From contig CALMIO010000003.1 in assembly GCA_937864035.1 (NCBI GenBank), positions 292,329 to 356,328 on the forward strand: a stretch of 64,000 nucleotides of DNA, written 5' to 3'. Positions 1 through 9,447 of the stretch are shown here, piece after piece. The position numbers and the translations under genes are program-made. Source of the stretch: an uncultured Pseudomonadota bacterium (GTDB lineage Bacteria > Bdellovibrionota_C > UBA2361 > CALMIO01). The number at the start of each line of letters is the position of its first letter. The first letter of the stretch is position 1. The notes beneath the pieces are model-generated. The model searched no databases. It saw nothing but the letters and a program-made list of their open reading frames with translations, and was not told the DNA's origin.

Positions 1-1407
1 ATTTGGTTCAAGTTTTAGGCTTTTATTAGGATCACCTAAACCACTTTGAACAGCGATCTCTCCTGTCGGACGTCTCGGCGTAAATTTTTTAAAACTTAGT
101 TGAGTCAGCTTACTTAAAAGATAATTTAAATAATCAGTGTGACACGGATTAATCTGGGCTGTTTTTGCAAACTCTATTGACGACTGTTCGCAACTAGGGG
201 GGAATTCAGAAGTAGCTGGTCCGGAATAACCACGATCTACAATGGTATAACATTTACCAGTGGAATTTATCAATTGGCAAGCTTGATTATAACGGGTTTC
301 AAAAGTATTGAGCAGAGAGTTTTTCTGGACAACCGTCAATTCCTCCCCAACCGGGAATTGTTGTAAACAAAGATGTAATATTTCAAGAAACTCATAGTAA
401 TTACTATAAGCTTGTCTGTTAATACCGGCAAAACATCGAGCATTAATCTGATCAATAGAAACATCGTTTAATTTGACAGCAGTTACATCACTATATCTAA
501 AATAACTATCAAGATTATAAGCAAAAAGAGTTGGCAGGGGAGCTCTAGATTGAATTGCGCTTTCCATCAAACCTCTTCCCGGAAATAAGGTATTAAGCTG
601 ATAAAGATAAAAAGGATCCAAAAAAACCCCCTTTATCGGCAAATTGTTATCTGCCATCGTCAACCAAGAAGGAGCAAATAATTGTTGATAAGGCAGGTTA
701 AGATTTTCTATCAACTCAATCGCTTGAATAGGGCTCAAAGCTCCAGAATAATACATGTCGCGTTCTCGCAGTCTTTGCGTCATGTATTCGGATTCAACTA
801 TCGAACCAGAAGTATCTATTAACACCCCTAAAGCAATTGGGGTCAAGGTTGCTATGCTAGAGTGTGTTGCGGCAAATAATCTTTTCGTTAATATTTTCAA
901 AAAAGGGAATTTTGCGCCTATCTCAGCCGAAATAGTGACACGAACAGCATTAATCAAATGGGCGCGATCATCAAATCGCGCAAAGCAAAGATCGGGGCGC
1001 AAATCATTCGGCATATTAGATAATTCTGGACAATTTGCAGCAATAACATCGCCTCCTCGATAAACACGCCCATAATCAAGTTTTAAAACTGCCTCGTCAA
1101 GCAATCTCAGCGAATCAAAAGTTAAGTTTTGATCTTCAAAGGCAAGTCGCGCCAGATTGTTCGCCGAGCTTTTGGCATTTTCAAAATCACGGTGTTTTTT
1201 GATCTCTTCTAAAAATACGCTTAGCGCTGTTCGAGCAAGCAAATCACTGCTCTTTGCCATCACAATATTCGCGTTGACCAAATAGCCAACCGAAAACATA
1301 ATTGCCAGAAAGAAAAGAAGTATCGGCAATAGTAACCCTAGAAAAACCAAGAAAAAAGCAGTTTGTGAGGTGGTTTTTGCCGAAGCTTTGAATTTTTTAT
1401 AAAGCAT
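1..1407 (-). CDS. TadG-like protein with von Willebrand A domain (3' end cut by window edge)
   Basis: The frame stays open from the ATG at 1407 to the window edge (469 codons, no stop), so the C-terminus lies outside. Residues about 14-36 form one hydrophobic anchor just after a basic N-terminus, the usual Tad-pilus TadE/F/G arrangement. A MIDAS-type motif DTSGS at residues 198-202, preceded by a hydrophobic beta strand (IALGVLI), marks the start of a von Willebrand A domain, as in TadG. Known TadG proteins are envelope-anchored and act in Flp/Tad pilus function. It lies 30 bases downstream of the cysteine-rich TadE-like gene and is probably co-transcribed with it. The adhesion or metal-binding role is inferred; the family call is fairly firm. 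Confidence 0.72.
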   Translation of the reverse strand, partial: MLYKKFKASAKTTSQTAFFLVFLGLLLPILLFFLAIMFSVGYLVNANIVMAKSSDLLARTALSVFLEEIKKHRDFENAKSSANNLARLAFEDQNLTFDSLRLLDEAVLKLDYGRVYRGGDVIAANCPELSNMPNDLRPDLCFARFDDRAHLINAVRVTISAEIGAKFPFLKILTKRLFAATHSSIATLTPIALGVLIDTSGSIVESEYMTQRLRERDMYYSGALSPIQAIELIENLNLPYQQLFAPSWLTMADNNLPIKGVFLDPFYLYQLNTLFPGRGLMESAIQSRAPLPTLFAYNLDSYFRYSDVTAVKLNDVSIDQINARCFAGINRQAYSNYYEFLEILHLCLQQFPVGEELTVVQKNSLLNTFETRYNQACQLINSTGKCYTIVDRGYSGPATSEFPPSCEQSSIEFAKTAQINPCHTDYLNYLLSKLTQLSFKKFTPRRPTGEIAVQSGLGDPNKSLKLEPN

Positions 1408-1436
1408 AGACAATCGCCTCTCTGAAAATTACCGCC

Positions 1437-2867
1437 CTAACCTCCCCCACCTCGGCATTCGGCGCAACGTTCAGCACAAATTCCAACGCTAGAACAAGGG
1501 TTAAAAAGAGAGATACAAAGAGCGCAAAAATTATCACAAGAAAAATAACATTGATTCGCCCAATGCTGAGAGGTATAAACATTGCAATTTAAATCTGAGC
1601 AAGGATTGATCGTTGGCGTAGGCGTTCCGCCAATTGGCGTAACCGTTGGTTGCGGAGTACAATGAGCGCATCCATAAATACAGTAAACTGGATCACAATG
1701 AGAACAAGCACAACAACTACCTCCACCTGTCATTTGTCCAAGATCAAGCGGAGAGCAGTCGCTAGGAGAACAAACTGTTCCGCCCTGTCCATCCGAAGTT
1801 TGATTTCCATAAATGCACCCAGAACAACTAGTCAAGTTGCAACAAATGCCGCGACAGGCTGGTACTCCGCAAAAATCCATTTTATTTAAACACTCCGAAC
1901 AAGACACCTGACAACAAGCATGATAACAAGCATTCATATCAAGACCACATTTCTTACCGAGACCGATATTTGCCGAGCAAAAGCCACAATTCCAGTGACA
2001 AGCGCTCGCGCACAAGGCGTCGCACGAATAAAAGCTGGCGCATTTACCGGTCCGGCAAATAGGAGTATCGCAAGTACTGCAATCTAGACACTTTAAACAA
2101 TCTGCGAGATCTTCCTCTTCGCTGGCGCCTTGCTCAAGCTCTACCTGTCTATATTCGTACCAAAAGTGCTCTACCTTGATAGGTAGCCTAACGATACCAA
2201 GTCCTAAAAGAGGCTTAAAAACAAACTCAAGACGAATCGACATCGGATGTTTACTCATCCTCCTAGAAATCGGGTCAAAATAATCACTAGTTATCTCGCT
2301 AGCCTCAACAACAAAGCGCATTGTTGGATGATCAGTGAAACCCATAGATCCATCAATTCCAACTCTTTTATTCCGTTCGCCAGGGCGTAAAAAATCAAAT
2401 GGTGCGCGCTGCTCAAGTTCGCAACCTATGGCTCCAACGCTTTGATTGATACCTCCCCCGTACTCTTTATAAACAGTATTTGAATATAGCTCGAACTCTT
2501 TGTAGTAACTTAGAGAAGGAGTCGATATAAATGAACCCCCAGAATCATAGGTTGGAGGACGTAAAATAACCTCAAGTTTTCGCTTATATTTATCAACCAA
2601 ACGGCGCAATTCATAATTATATCCTCTACATTTATTTAGAGCGTTTTCCGATATTAGATTTGAGCTACGCAGATCAGTATCTATAACTGCTATCTTCGAG
2701 GCTTCTATTAAAAAAGATTGAGCAATCCACTGAGTGTAAAAGCGACAAACAAAAAAATAGCAGATATCAATAAACACGAAGATGGAGAGGAGAAAAATCG
2801 GCAATCCTAAAGAGGTCTCAAGAAAGACGGCTCCATTAAGAAATTTTTTGGGCGTTTTATTGTTCAT
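1437..2867 (-). CDS. TadE-like anchored protein with a very cysteine-rich C-terminal half
   Basis: This 476-residue protein begins at ATG 2867; a TTG 18 bases upstream is possible but less likely. Residues about 10-35 form a single hydrophobic segment (GAVFLETSLGLPIFLLSIFV) with the Glu expected of TadE-like pseudopilins. The middle is an unrecognised extracytoplasmic region. From about residue 258 to the end there are 42 cysteines in roughly 220 residues, many as CxxC, CC or CxxxC, broken by a short Pro/Thr linker (TPQPTVTPIGGTPTP) and ending in four glycines. The cysteine tail resembles no domain I can name; it could be disulfide-knotted or metal-binding. It is divergent from the TadE-like gene at 2916 and followed by the vWA gene. 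Confidence 0.65.
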   Translation of the reverse strand: MNNKTPKKFLNGAVFLETSLGLPIFLLSIFVFIDICYFFVCRFYTQWIAQSFLIEASKIAVIDTDLRSSNLISENALNKCRGYNYELRRLVDKYKRKLEVILRPPTYDSGGSFISTPSLSYYKEFELYSNTVYKEYGGGINQSVGAIGCELEQRAPFDFLRPGERNKRVGIDGSMGFTDHPTMRFVVEASEITSDYFDPISRRMSKHPMSIRLEFVFKPLLGLGIVRLPIKVEHFWYEYRQVELEQGASEEEDLADCLKCLDCSTCDTPICRTGKCASFYSCDALCASACHWNCGFCSANIGLGKKCGLDMNACYHACCQVSCSECLNKMDFCGVPACRGICCNLTSCSGCIYGNQTSDGQGGTVCSPSDCSPLDLGQMTGGGSCCACSHCDPVYCIYGCAHCTPQPTVTPIGGTPTPTINPCSDLNCNVYTSQHWANQCYFSCDNFCALCISLFNPCSSVGICAERCAECRGGGG

Positions 2868-2915
2868 GAAAATGTAAATTGACAAGCTCGCAATAGATAT
2901 AAGCTTTTCAAAATT

Positions 2916-3470
2916 ATGTTATCAAAAATATCATATAACAAGTGCAAGAAAGAAGATCTTTATAGAGTGCGCGGCGCTTCGCTGATAGAACTGGCGATAA
3001 TATTGCCGCTTCTTTTTCTCTTTATAGCAGCTACAATCACCTTCGGGCGAGTTCTTGAAGATTACAACTTTAACACTCCTTTGGTATATGAAGGCATTTT
3101 AGAATTTGCCAATGAAAACCTTCCGGATAATCCCAATCAAGAAATCGAAATTACTATCGACAATCTGCCACCTAAAGCGGAAAAAAATCACTTTATCAAG
3201 ATTCTTAAATTAATTGAACTTAATAAAGAGAGAGTCTCAGCAAAAAAACCAAACTATTCAGTCTATCTTAAATATCCAACAATTGATAATAAACAACAAT
3301 ATATCGCGCTACGTATCGCGCTCGACACCACCTTAACCTCTATACTGCCACTGACATTTGGATTACGTTCGCGGCTTTCTGTCAAAGGCGGAGGGTTACT
3401 TGAAAAGAGCAAAAGCTCAGATTGGGAGTGTTTCGCAAATTTCGGAGATCCAAACCAACGAGATTGTTAA
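2916..3470 (+). CDS. TadE/TadF-like pseudopilin protein
   Basis: A 184-residue protein. Residues about 19-45 hold the TadE-like signature: RGASLIELAIILPLLFLFI with the conserved Glu near the start of the hydrophobic helix. The rest is a soluble domain of about 135 residues with no recognised motif and a single C-terminal Cys pair region. TadE-like proteins are minor pilins of Flp/Tad pili, processed by TadV-type peptidases and assembled in the periplasm. The gene is divergent from the cysteine-rich TadE-like gene, with a 48-base shared promoter gap, which supports one Tad-like locus. No TadA ATPase, TadB/C or CpaC secretin gene is seen in this window. Confidence 0.68.
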   Translation: MLSKISYNKCKKEDLYRVRGASLIELAIILPLLFLFIAATITFGRVLEDYNFNTPLVYEGILEFANENLPDNPNQEIEITIDNLPPKAEKNHFIKILKLIELNKERVSAKKPNYSVYLKYPTIDNKQQYIALRIALDTTLTSILPLTFGLRSRLSVKGGGLLEKSKSSDWECFANFGDPNQRDC

Positions 3471-3471
3471 A

Positions 3472-4452
3472 TTAGCTTGTACCACCATTTAAAGAGGTCG
3501 TTTGAGCGCTAAAGCGCTGCATAAAAAGAGAAACATCTTGCATAAATAAGCGCCTAAGCTTTCGATCGCTTCCTAAAAAATTACTATGATCACAGTTATC
3601 GTAAACGCGGATTGTTATCAGATCTTTATGTACAACTCTATCCATGATAATCGCCAAGGAACTTTTATAAGCAATTTGATCTTCTACCCCATGAATAGCG
3701 AGTATTGGTAGATCGATTTTAGGTATTTGCCGACGCGCCAGAGCTGATAGATCTTCTAAAGCAAGCATAGCGCTCCGTGGGATAATTTCATAAGAGCTAT
3801 TTTGACGATCAAAGCGAGTTAAAAAATCAGATTGCAACCAAGGTATCGGACCATTAAGATATTTGTTGTAGATATCTCTAAGTATTGGCAATCGATTAGT
3901 CGCTTTATTTAGAGAAGCAACGGCTTGAACCAAATGCCTCAATTTATATTCCAGCGGCAAAGAGGCTAAAATAATTCCAGCAAAAAGTTTTTCTCCGGTT
4001 TCTTTCTGGTGCTTAAAATAAGCATTAAAAACCGCCAAGCCGCCAGCAGAATGTCCAAAAGCTATCAATTTATCGGTAGGATGAGCTTTCTTAAACTTTA
4101 AAGCCGCCTCAATCGCGCCATCAACCATTTGATCGGCGGTCAATGAGCATAGAGATTCATAACTGCCATCATGTCCAGCCAGCGAAGCGGCCGCCGCCAC
4201 AATACGATTTCTTTCGGCCAAAAGAGATCCAACAGTTTGCAATTTGCCACTAAAGGCTCCAAGACCAGATATGCCAAGGAAACTTAAATCGCTCCTGATC
4301 GGCAATTCGCTCTTACTTTTAGGAATATAAACAACCAAATCGCCGCTTAATGACACCTTAGGCAAACGATGCTTTTGAAAAATAATGCGCTGATCTGCTG
4401 CTGAGCCAACTAAAGATCGTTCACACCAAGAGAGGCGGACAACGGCTCCCAT
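3472..4452 (-). CDS. Alpha/beta hydrolase (serine esterase/lipase-like)
   Basis: This 326-residue protein carries the nucleophile elbow GHSAGG (Ser135) after a hydrophobic strand (KLIAFGHS). A candidate acid is Asp258 in HGVEDQIA, where the preceding strand LPILAIHG is typical. The catalytic His is His289 in NCDHSNF. The full triad in the right order supports an active alpha/beta hydrolase of the serine-aminopeptidase or monoglyceride-lipase type. No signal peptide is evident, so it is probably cytoplasmic. It ends 2 bases past the convergent TadE-like gene and is divergent from the secreted protein at 4722. The substrate cannot be predicted. Confidence 0.75.
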   Translation of the reverse strand: MGAVVRLSWCERSLVGSAADQRIIFQKHRLPKVSLSGDLVVYIPKSKSELPIRSDLSFLGISGLGAFSGKLQTVGSLLAERNRIVAAAASLAGHDGSYESLCSLTADQMVDGAIEAALKFKKAHPTDKLIAFGHSAGGLAVFNAYFKHQKETGEKLFAGIILASLPLEYKLRHLVQAVASLNKATNRLPILRDIYNKYLNGPIPWLQSDFLTRFDRQNSSYEIIPRSAMLALEDLSALARRQIPKIDLPILAIHGVEDQIAYKSSLAIIMDRVVHKDLITIRVYDNCDHSNFLGSDRKLRRLFMQDVSLFMQRFSAQTTSLNGGTS

Positions 4453-4650
4453 AACTTATTAATAGTCAAATAAATACAGAAAGAAACTTGCTATTGTAAA
4501 TGAACTCATAATTAAGAGTATTCTTTTTAAATCAACCAATCAACTAGTATTATCTGCCTAGCTCTTAAAATTTATGATTTTGAATAAAATTTTTTTCAAA
4601 ACAATAAATTTCTAAGTTCGTTTGAGGTTTAAAAATTCACTATCTGCTCT

Positions 4651-4678
4651 TTGTTAACAATAATATTTATGTTATAAT
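4651..4678 (+). promoter_or_regulatory. Sigma-70-type promoter for the secreted protein at 4722
   Basis: A -35 element TTGTTA (4651-4656) and a perfect -10 TATAAT (4673-4678) are separated by 16 bases. The start codon lies 43 bases after the -10. Element sequence and spacing are close to consensus. Confidence 0.6.
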
Positions 4679-4721
4679 CGGATTCTTGTAGAATGAACAT
4701 TCTAGTTTTTTATTTTCAAAA

Positions 4722-5315
4722 ATGCTAAAAAGCTACGTTTTCAATTGCCCCTTTCTACACAACCAACTCTTAGGTCGGATCATTACAGCAATACTTCTAA
4801 TAACTACCGCTCAACACCTAGCGATTGCGGAGGCTCAAAATTGCATCTCAGCTACTAGTGGAGCAGGCTTTGTTGAAATTAAAACCCAAGCGGGAGTTAG
4901 GCTCAAACTCCACGAGGGCGAGGGAGTATTTAAAATCCGCTATGAATCGGAGCTACCAAGCGATCACAGCTGGAAACCTTTTTCACTCGAGCGCGGCGAA
5001 ATGATTAAAGTTAATCTTAGATTGCAAAAATTAAATATTACCAACAACTCGTCCTTGGAAAACATTGCCTCGCTTTTTGTGCGCCGCACCGCCGCCTCTA
5101 ACATGCTTTGGATCATGCAGGTTAAAGATCCATCTAAAGAAAGTTCGAAAATTATTCATAACCTAACCGGTCAAGGGATTATTTGCCGCCCCGCCGAAAA
5201 CAACTTAGTTCTTGATAATTTTACCAGCTACATATCAGCCGGCATAAGAAATGAAATATTTTTAGTCCCTGACGACGGGCTAATTTTTGCTAAGCTTGGT
5301 TTCGATCACACTTAA
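4722..5315 (+). CDS. Secreted protein of unknown function
   Basis: A 197-residue protein I do not recognise. It has an N-terminal hydrophobic segment (residues about 18-36, LGRIITAILLITTAQHLAIA) followed by AEAQ, which looks like a signal peptide with cleavage near residue 38. The mature part is a mixed beta-rich domain with just two cysteines, one close to the new N-terminus (QNCIS) and one late (IICRP), which could form a disulfide. It stands alone between a divergent hydrolase and pepA and has its own promoter. Periplasmic or outer-surface location is inferred. Confidence 0.55.
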   Translation: MLKSYVFNCPFLHNQLLGRIITAILLITTAQHLAIAEAQNCISATSGAGFVEIKTQAGVRLKLHEGEGVFKIRYESELPSDHSWKPFSLERGEMIKVNLRLQKLNITNNSSLENIASLFVRRTAASNMLWIMQVKDPSKESSKIIHNLTGQGIICRPAENNLVLDNFTSYISAGIRNEIFLVPDDGLIFAKLGFDHT

Positions 5316-5470
5316 CAGCTTGTTAAATTTGACAAGCAAAAACGCCTTCTCCTCTTATTAACTATTATATTAATATTGAGAAGTAGTAAATTATAACTCT
5401 TGAAAAACTCCCAATATCTCAAATATTATAAATTACTCTCAATAATTTCTTCTCTATAAAACTTAAGATT

Positions 5471-6955
5471 ATGAAAATTACTTTTTCTAAAGATAAAAAA
5501 CCGGTCATTGACAACGATCTTCTACTTATTATTGCAACTCCCAAAAACACCGAAAAGATAAAAAAAGAGCTTGGGAACGCTTTAGTTTCCGAGCTTGAAA
5601 AAAGCAATTTCAAATTATCCGCGAGCAAACATTTTAGTTTTTCAACCTTTGACAAAAAACTACGTGCCCGCGAGATAATAATCTACGGCTGGCCGACAAA
5701 ATTTCAAGATGACTTTTTAGCTCTTGAAGAGTTTGCTAAAATTGGAGCCTTAATTCAAAGCGCCGCCAATCAACGGAGGCATAAGAAAATTTCCGTTATC
5801 TCTCTAAGCGAAGAATGTAAGCCACAAGAAAGCATTGCCATAAGCCGCCTGCTTGACGGAATTAACGATCAAGCGTTCAATTTTGAACAGTACAAAAACA
5901 AAAAGGAGCCTTCGTTTGAAATCAAAGAGATCGCTATATTGGGAGTCAAACAAAAAGCTTCCTTCAATATTTCCAAAAAGAAAACAATTAACAACTCTGC
6001 GAACTTGGCGCGATCGTTAACTTTAACCCCAGCCAACGACTGTACGCCAAAGTTTATGGCGGAAACCGCCAAGCAGATTGCCAGAGAGAACGGCCTAAAA
6101 TGCGAGATTTTCGATGCCAAAGCTCTTAAAAAAATTGGGGCTAATCTTATTTTAGCTGTTGGTGGCTCCTCAGACGTTAATCCACCTTATTTGGTAAAAT
6201 TAACTTATGAGCCTCCCAAAAAAAGCTCAAGCGAGCTCAAGACAATAGCCTTAGTCGGCAAAGGCATTACCTTTGACACGGGCGGGCTTTGTGTTAAACC
6301 AGATTCAGCCATGCTAGCAATGAAAAACGACATGGCAGGTTCAGCAATCGTACTGGCGACGATCGCCGCGCTGGCAAAGTTAAAACCAAACATCAGGGCA
6401 TGCGCCTATTTAGCCTTGGCAGAAAATGCCATCTCCCCAAGCTCAATGAAGCCGGGCGATGTGTATAAATCTCTATCCGGAAAAACAGTCGAAATTATCC
6501 ATACCGATGCTGAAGGCAGATTAGTTTTAGCCGACGCTTTGGCTCTTGCAGTTAAAGATAAAGCCGGCACAATAATTGATGTCGCGACCCTAACAGGAGC
6601 GGCTGGAGTGGCGCTTGGCGATGAATATACTCCAATTTACTCGGACAATTCCGATTTAATCAGAGAAATCGTCAAATTAGGTCAAAACAACGGCGAACGT
6701 TATTGGAGAATGCCTCTAGCGCCAGAATATAAAAAAGCCTTGCAAAGCAAGATAGCTGATCTACGGCACCATAACATGGATCGTTTGGCTGGTTCGATTA
6801 CTGCCGCTCTTTTCCTAAAAGAGTTCGTCGAAGGGGTTGATTGGGCTCATCTTGATATCGCTTACACGGCAAAAGTCGATCCAATCAAGGGAACCTCAAG
6901 AGCAATTGCTGTTAGAACACTGATAGATTATTGTTTGTCAAAAGAAGCTCAATAA
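5471..6955 (+). CDS. pepA: Leucyl aminopeptidase (M17 family)
   Basis: A 494-residue protein of normal family length. Cytosolic M17 aminopeptidases are hexameric two-metal enzymes that remove N-terminal residues from peptides. Metal and active-site residues are visible: GKGITFDTGG (Lys264, Asp269), Lys276 in VKP, Asp287 in NDM, and the signature HTDAEGR (344-350) carrying Asp346, Glu348 and Arg350. The usual signature is NTDAEGR; the Asn is a His here while every metal ligand is kept. The N-terminal regulatory domain (1-160) is divergent, as usual. ATG at 5471 gives the expected N-terminus. No clear Shine-Dalgarno sequence precedes it. Confidence 0.95.
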   Translation: MKITFSKDKKPVIDNDLLLIIATPKNTEKIKKELGNALVSELEKSNFKLSASKHFSFSTFDKKLRAREIIIYGWPTKFQDDFLALEEFAKIGALIQSAANQRRHKKISVISLSEECKPQESIAISRLLDGINDQAFNFEQYKNKKEPSFEIKEIAILGVKQKASFNISKKKTINNSANLARSLTLTPANDCTPKFMAETAKQIARENGLKCEIFDAKALKKIGANLILAVGGSSDVNPPYLVKLTYEPPKKSSSELKTIALVGKGITFDTGGLCVKPDSAMLAMKNDMAGSAIVLATIAALAKLKPNIRACAYLALAENAISPSSMKPGDVYKSLSGKTVEIIHTDAEGRLVLADALALAVKDKAGTIIDVATLTGAAGVALGDEYTPIYSDNSDLIREIVKLGQNNGERYWRMPLAPEYKKALQSKIADLRHHNMDRLAGSITAALFLKEFVEGVDWAHLDIAYTAKVDPIKGTSRAIAVRTLIDYCLSKEAQ

Positions 6956-7002
6956 CTACAAACATATCATCAAATATGAAGCAAGTAGTCGATTGAACCT
7001 TT

Positions 7003-9189
7003 CTAGTAGCCTCCAGCATTGTCTTTAGGACATTGATGAGAAAATCGGTTATAGGTATCTACGAGACTTAAACTCTTTTTATAAAGACGTAGCGCTTTTC
7101 TTTTTTCAGCTTTTGGTGATTTAACAAAGTTTCTTATCTGATGTCTAACTGCTGTCGGAAAGATCTTGAGAGTAATTAAATATAATTGATGCGACCTATC
7201 AACATAAGCTGATAAGTTTGCTCCGTGATCAACCAGCGTACAAGTTGTCCCCGCATCCGGAGGACAATGAGTCGTAACACGAGGCAAGCTCCAAACTCCT
7301 GTCCAATTTTGATCATAAAGCCTGCTAGCCTTGGCTAACATTCTAGTTTGGAAACTGCTGGCTGTTTTAAGGAATCTTCTCTCGACTCTTTTTACAAATT
7401 TTCTTAATAGATCGCGAATATGTTTAAATTGATCGAGAGAAGAGGAATCCAGCGCCAAAAGCGCATTAGTATTATCTCTGCCAACGCAGTTAAAACCCGG
7501 ACAAATTTCAAGATTTTGATCGGCGATCGCTGTAACCCCAGCAAGACTCCAGCTAATTGGCGGCGATAACGGTCCAACTTTAACTGCTGAACCAATAGAT
7601 CCGGGGAAAAAGGTGGTTGGTTGTCCGCGATCGATAGGTTCCGGAGAAAATCGGTTATTTTCCCCAATGGCGACATTAACCGAATAATCGTTTGGATTAG
7701 TATAACCAAACACAGCGGTTATTTGCGAACCACTGTTAAGCTGCAGACACTCCGCCCGCGGTGTTGGCATTTTGCAAAGGGTAACAAATGGATCATCACG
7801 ATTAACCACCAACTCAGCCAACGAACCATTTGGCACGGAGACTCTCCAAGTAACAACTTTATTATTGCCATATTTGACGTTAAATTGCTGACGATGCAGA
7901 CCGGGCTCAAAAATTGTTGTTTGCCCTTGATCAATGTCCCCCGGAGAGACGCTGTTTAAAGAACCAGCTGGAACGGTAAATTGATTGTTGGTTATATTTT
8001 CATAACCAAAAGCGACAAAAGTAGAGTTATTCGCTGTAAATAAACAAGCATTAAGCTTCAACGCTTCAGGTGGAATCGTCGGTGTCATGGTTGCCGTGGC
8101 AGTGGCAGTATGAGTGGGAGTTGGAGTCGCCGTTGCCGTTGCTGTAGCCGTAGCAGTTGCCGTAAAGGTCGGAGTAAATGTCGGCGTGAACGTTGGTGTA
8201 AACGTTGGCGTAAAAGTCGGAGTAAATGTTGCTGTGTTGGTTGCCGTGGCGGTCGCCGTAGCCGTAAAGGTAGGTGTAAACGTCGGCGTAAAGGTTGCGG
8301 TAGCCGTCGCCGTAAACGTCGCCGTAAACGTTGGCGTAAATGTCGCCGTGCTGGTTGCCGTGGCAGTAGCCGTCGCCGTCGCCGTAAAGGTCGGAGTGAA
8401 AGTAGGCGTAAATGTCGGAGTAAATGTCGGCGTGAACGTTGGCGTAAAGGTCGGGGTGAAAGTTGGTGTAAACGTTGGTGTTGGAGTCGGCGTCGGATCG
8501 CAAGTGTCCGCGAAACCAAGCGTCAGATCATGCGCAGCGCCGGGTTGCCCGGGAAGATCTGAAATAGTCATCCGCATGGCGCCGGTGTTCATAAAACTAG
8601 CGGGACCGGCAGGACCGCTTGTAGTCATACTAGAAAAGTTCAAAGTAATCAGCCCCGTATTATCTAAATACGGTTCGTTAATATCAACAAAACCCTCTGA
8701 CCAACGATTCTCCTGCCCTTGCTCCCAAACTCGCACAGTGATTCTAATCGGAGTTTGATTAGCGTAATCAAAAAACAACTTAAAAACAAATCGATTGTTG
8801 CAATCTCTTAAATTAATTCCTCCCAAACCAGAATAATTGATCGGTCGATTTACCCCCGGAGTCCCATCATAAATATATTCAGCACGGCCAGTCACCGAAA
8901 CATCCTCGGCATAAGCGAGCAAGCCCGGCATATCACCAACGCCCGGAAGAGTTTCAGCAATAACAGACTGCGTGCTAGATAAATTATTTACCCTAACCCA
9001 ACGACGGCCACCAATAGAGCCGGCATTTGCTATATTAGACTCAGCAAAAAAACCATTTAAAGAATTCGCCTCTAAATATTGCTCGCCTCGATAATCATCT
9101 ATTGGCACGCCTAGCGCGGCGTCAATCAAAGATAAATTAACAGCCAAAAAAGCCGTTAAAATAAAAATGTTAAGTCGGATCTTTATCAT
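7003..9189 (-). CDS. Secreted Thr/Pro-repeat protein with duplicated C-terminal modules (paralogue 1)
   Basis: A 728-residue protein with a signal peptide (residues 1-27). Residues about 28-235 form an N-terminal domain nearly identical to that of the neighbour at 9448-11412; it has paired cysteines (RDCNN and FADTCDP). Residues about 236-370 are a low-complexity linker of TPTFTPTF and TATATATA units. After it come two copies of a module of about 90 residues with the shared pattern FGYxN...P..DxGQpTxFxPG...W, each ending near a Cys. The C-terminal 150 residues are basic and helical with a CPPDAGTTC loop. This is an extracellular or cell-surface multi-domain design; the function is unknown. 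Codon use in the linker leaves several other frames open. Confidence 0.7.
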   Translation of the reverse strand: MIKIRLNIFILTAFLAVNLSLIDAALGVPIDDYRGEQYLEANSLNGFFAESNIANAGSIGGRRWVRVNNLSSTQSVIAETLPGVGDMPGLLAYAEDVSVTGRAEYIYDGTPGVNRPINYSGLGGINLRDCNNRFVFKLFFDYANQTPIRITVRVWEQGQENRWSEGFVDINEPYLDNTGLITLNFSSMTTSGPAGPASFMNTGAMRMTISDLPGQPGAAHDLTLGFADTCDPTPTPTPTFTPTFTPTFTPTFTPTFTPTFTPTFTPTFTATATATATATSTATFTPTFTATFTATATATFTPTFTPTFTATATATATNTATFTPTFTPTFTPTFTPTFTPTFTATATATATATATPTPTHTATATATMTPTIPPEALKLNACLFTANNSTFVAFGYENITNNQFTVPAGSLNSVSPGDIDQGQTTIFEPGLHRQQFNVKYGNNKVVTWRVSVPNGSLAELVVNRDDPFVTLCKMPTPRAECLQLNSGSQITAVFGYTNPNDYSVNVAIGENNRFSPEPIDRGQPTTFFPGSIGSAVKVGPLSPPISWSLAGVTAIADQNLEICPGFNCVGRDNTNALLALDSSSLDQFKHIRDLLRKFVKRVERRFLKTASSFQTRMLAKASRLYDQNWTGVWSLPRVTTHCPPDAGTTCTLVDHGANLSAYVDRSHQLYLITLKIFPTAVRHQIRNFVKSPKAEKRKALRLYKKSLSLVDTYNRFSHQCPKDNAGGY
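8095..8500. repeat. Tandem 6/12-base repeat encoding the [10 protein letters not shown] linker
   Basis: On the plus strand the region is built from units such as GTCGGCGTAAACGTTGGC and GCCGTTGCCGTAGCC, imperfect 6- and 12-base repeats that translate on the minus strand to PTFT and TATA. Small sequence changes between units are mostly synonymous. Length variation by slippage is likely, as in other minisatellite-coded linkers. Confidence 0.8.
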
Positions 9190-9377
9190 TAAATATTCCT
9201 AATTACCCTTTAGATGCAGATAATAAGAGGAAAGATAATTAATTTTTCCAAATAATAAGCTAGGAAAAACCCCTACTAGGCTTATCGACAGCGATCTGTT
9301 TTTTTTAAAGGGGAAAAACTAAATAGAACAACAGGTAGAATCCGAATAAATTTGAAAGTAAATCAAACCCGCTCCTT

Positions 9378-9406
9378 GGGCGAGACACAAATAGTCAATC
9401 TCGCCC
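9378..9406. other. Inverted repeat between the two paralogues
   Basis: GGGCGAGA (9378-9385) and TCTCGCCC (9399-9406) form a perfect 8-base-pair stem with a 13-base loop, just downstream of the paralogue at 9448-11412. No T-run follows on the minus strand, so it is at best a weak terminator or an mRNA 3' stabiliser. The rest of the 258-base gap (9190-9447) shows no gene. Confidence 0.35.
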
Positions 9407-9447
9407 TCTTACGTTATGTCAAATTTACAAAGCGTTATTAGACGTTA

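Noticed and set aside
8095..8500. Tandem repeats considered as a CRISPR array
   Set aside because: Units are 6 or 12 bases, contiguous and without spacers, and lie inside a coding frame.
8114..8758. Long plus-strand frame rich in Val-Gly and Val-Ala over the repeat
   Set aside because: It is the antisense of the [10 protein letters not shown] linker; its length comes from the repeat. The minus-strand frame has a signal peptide and a paralogue.
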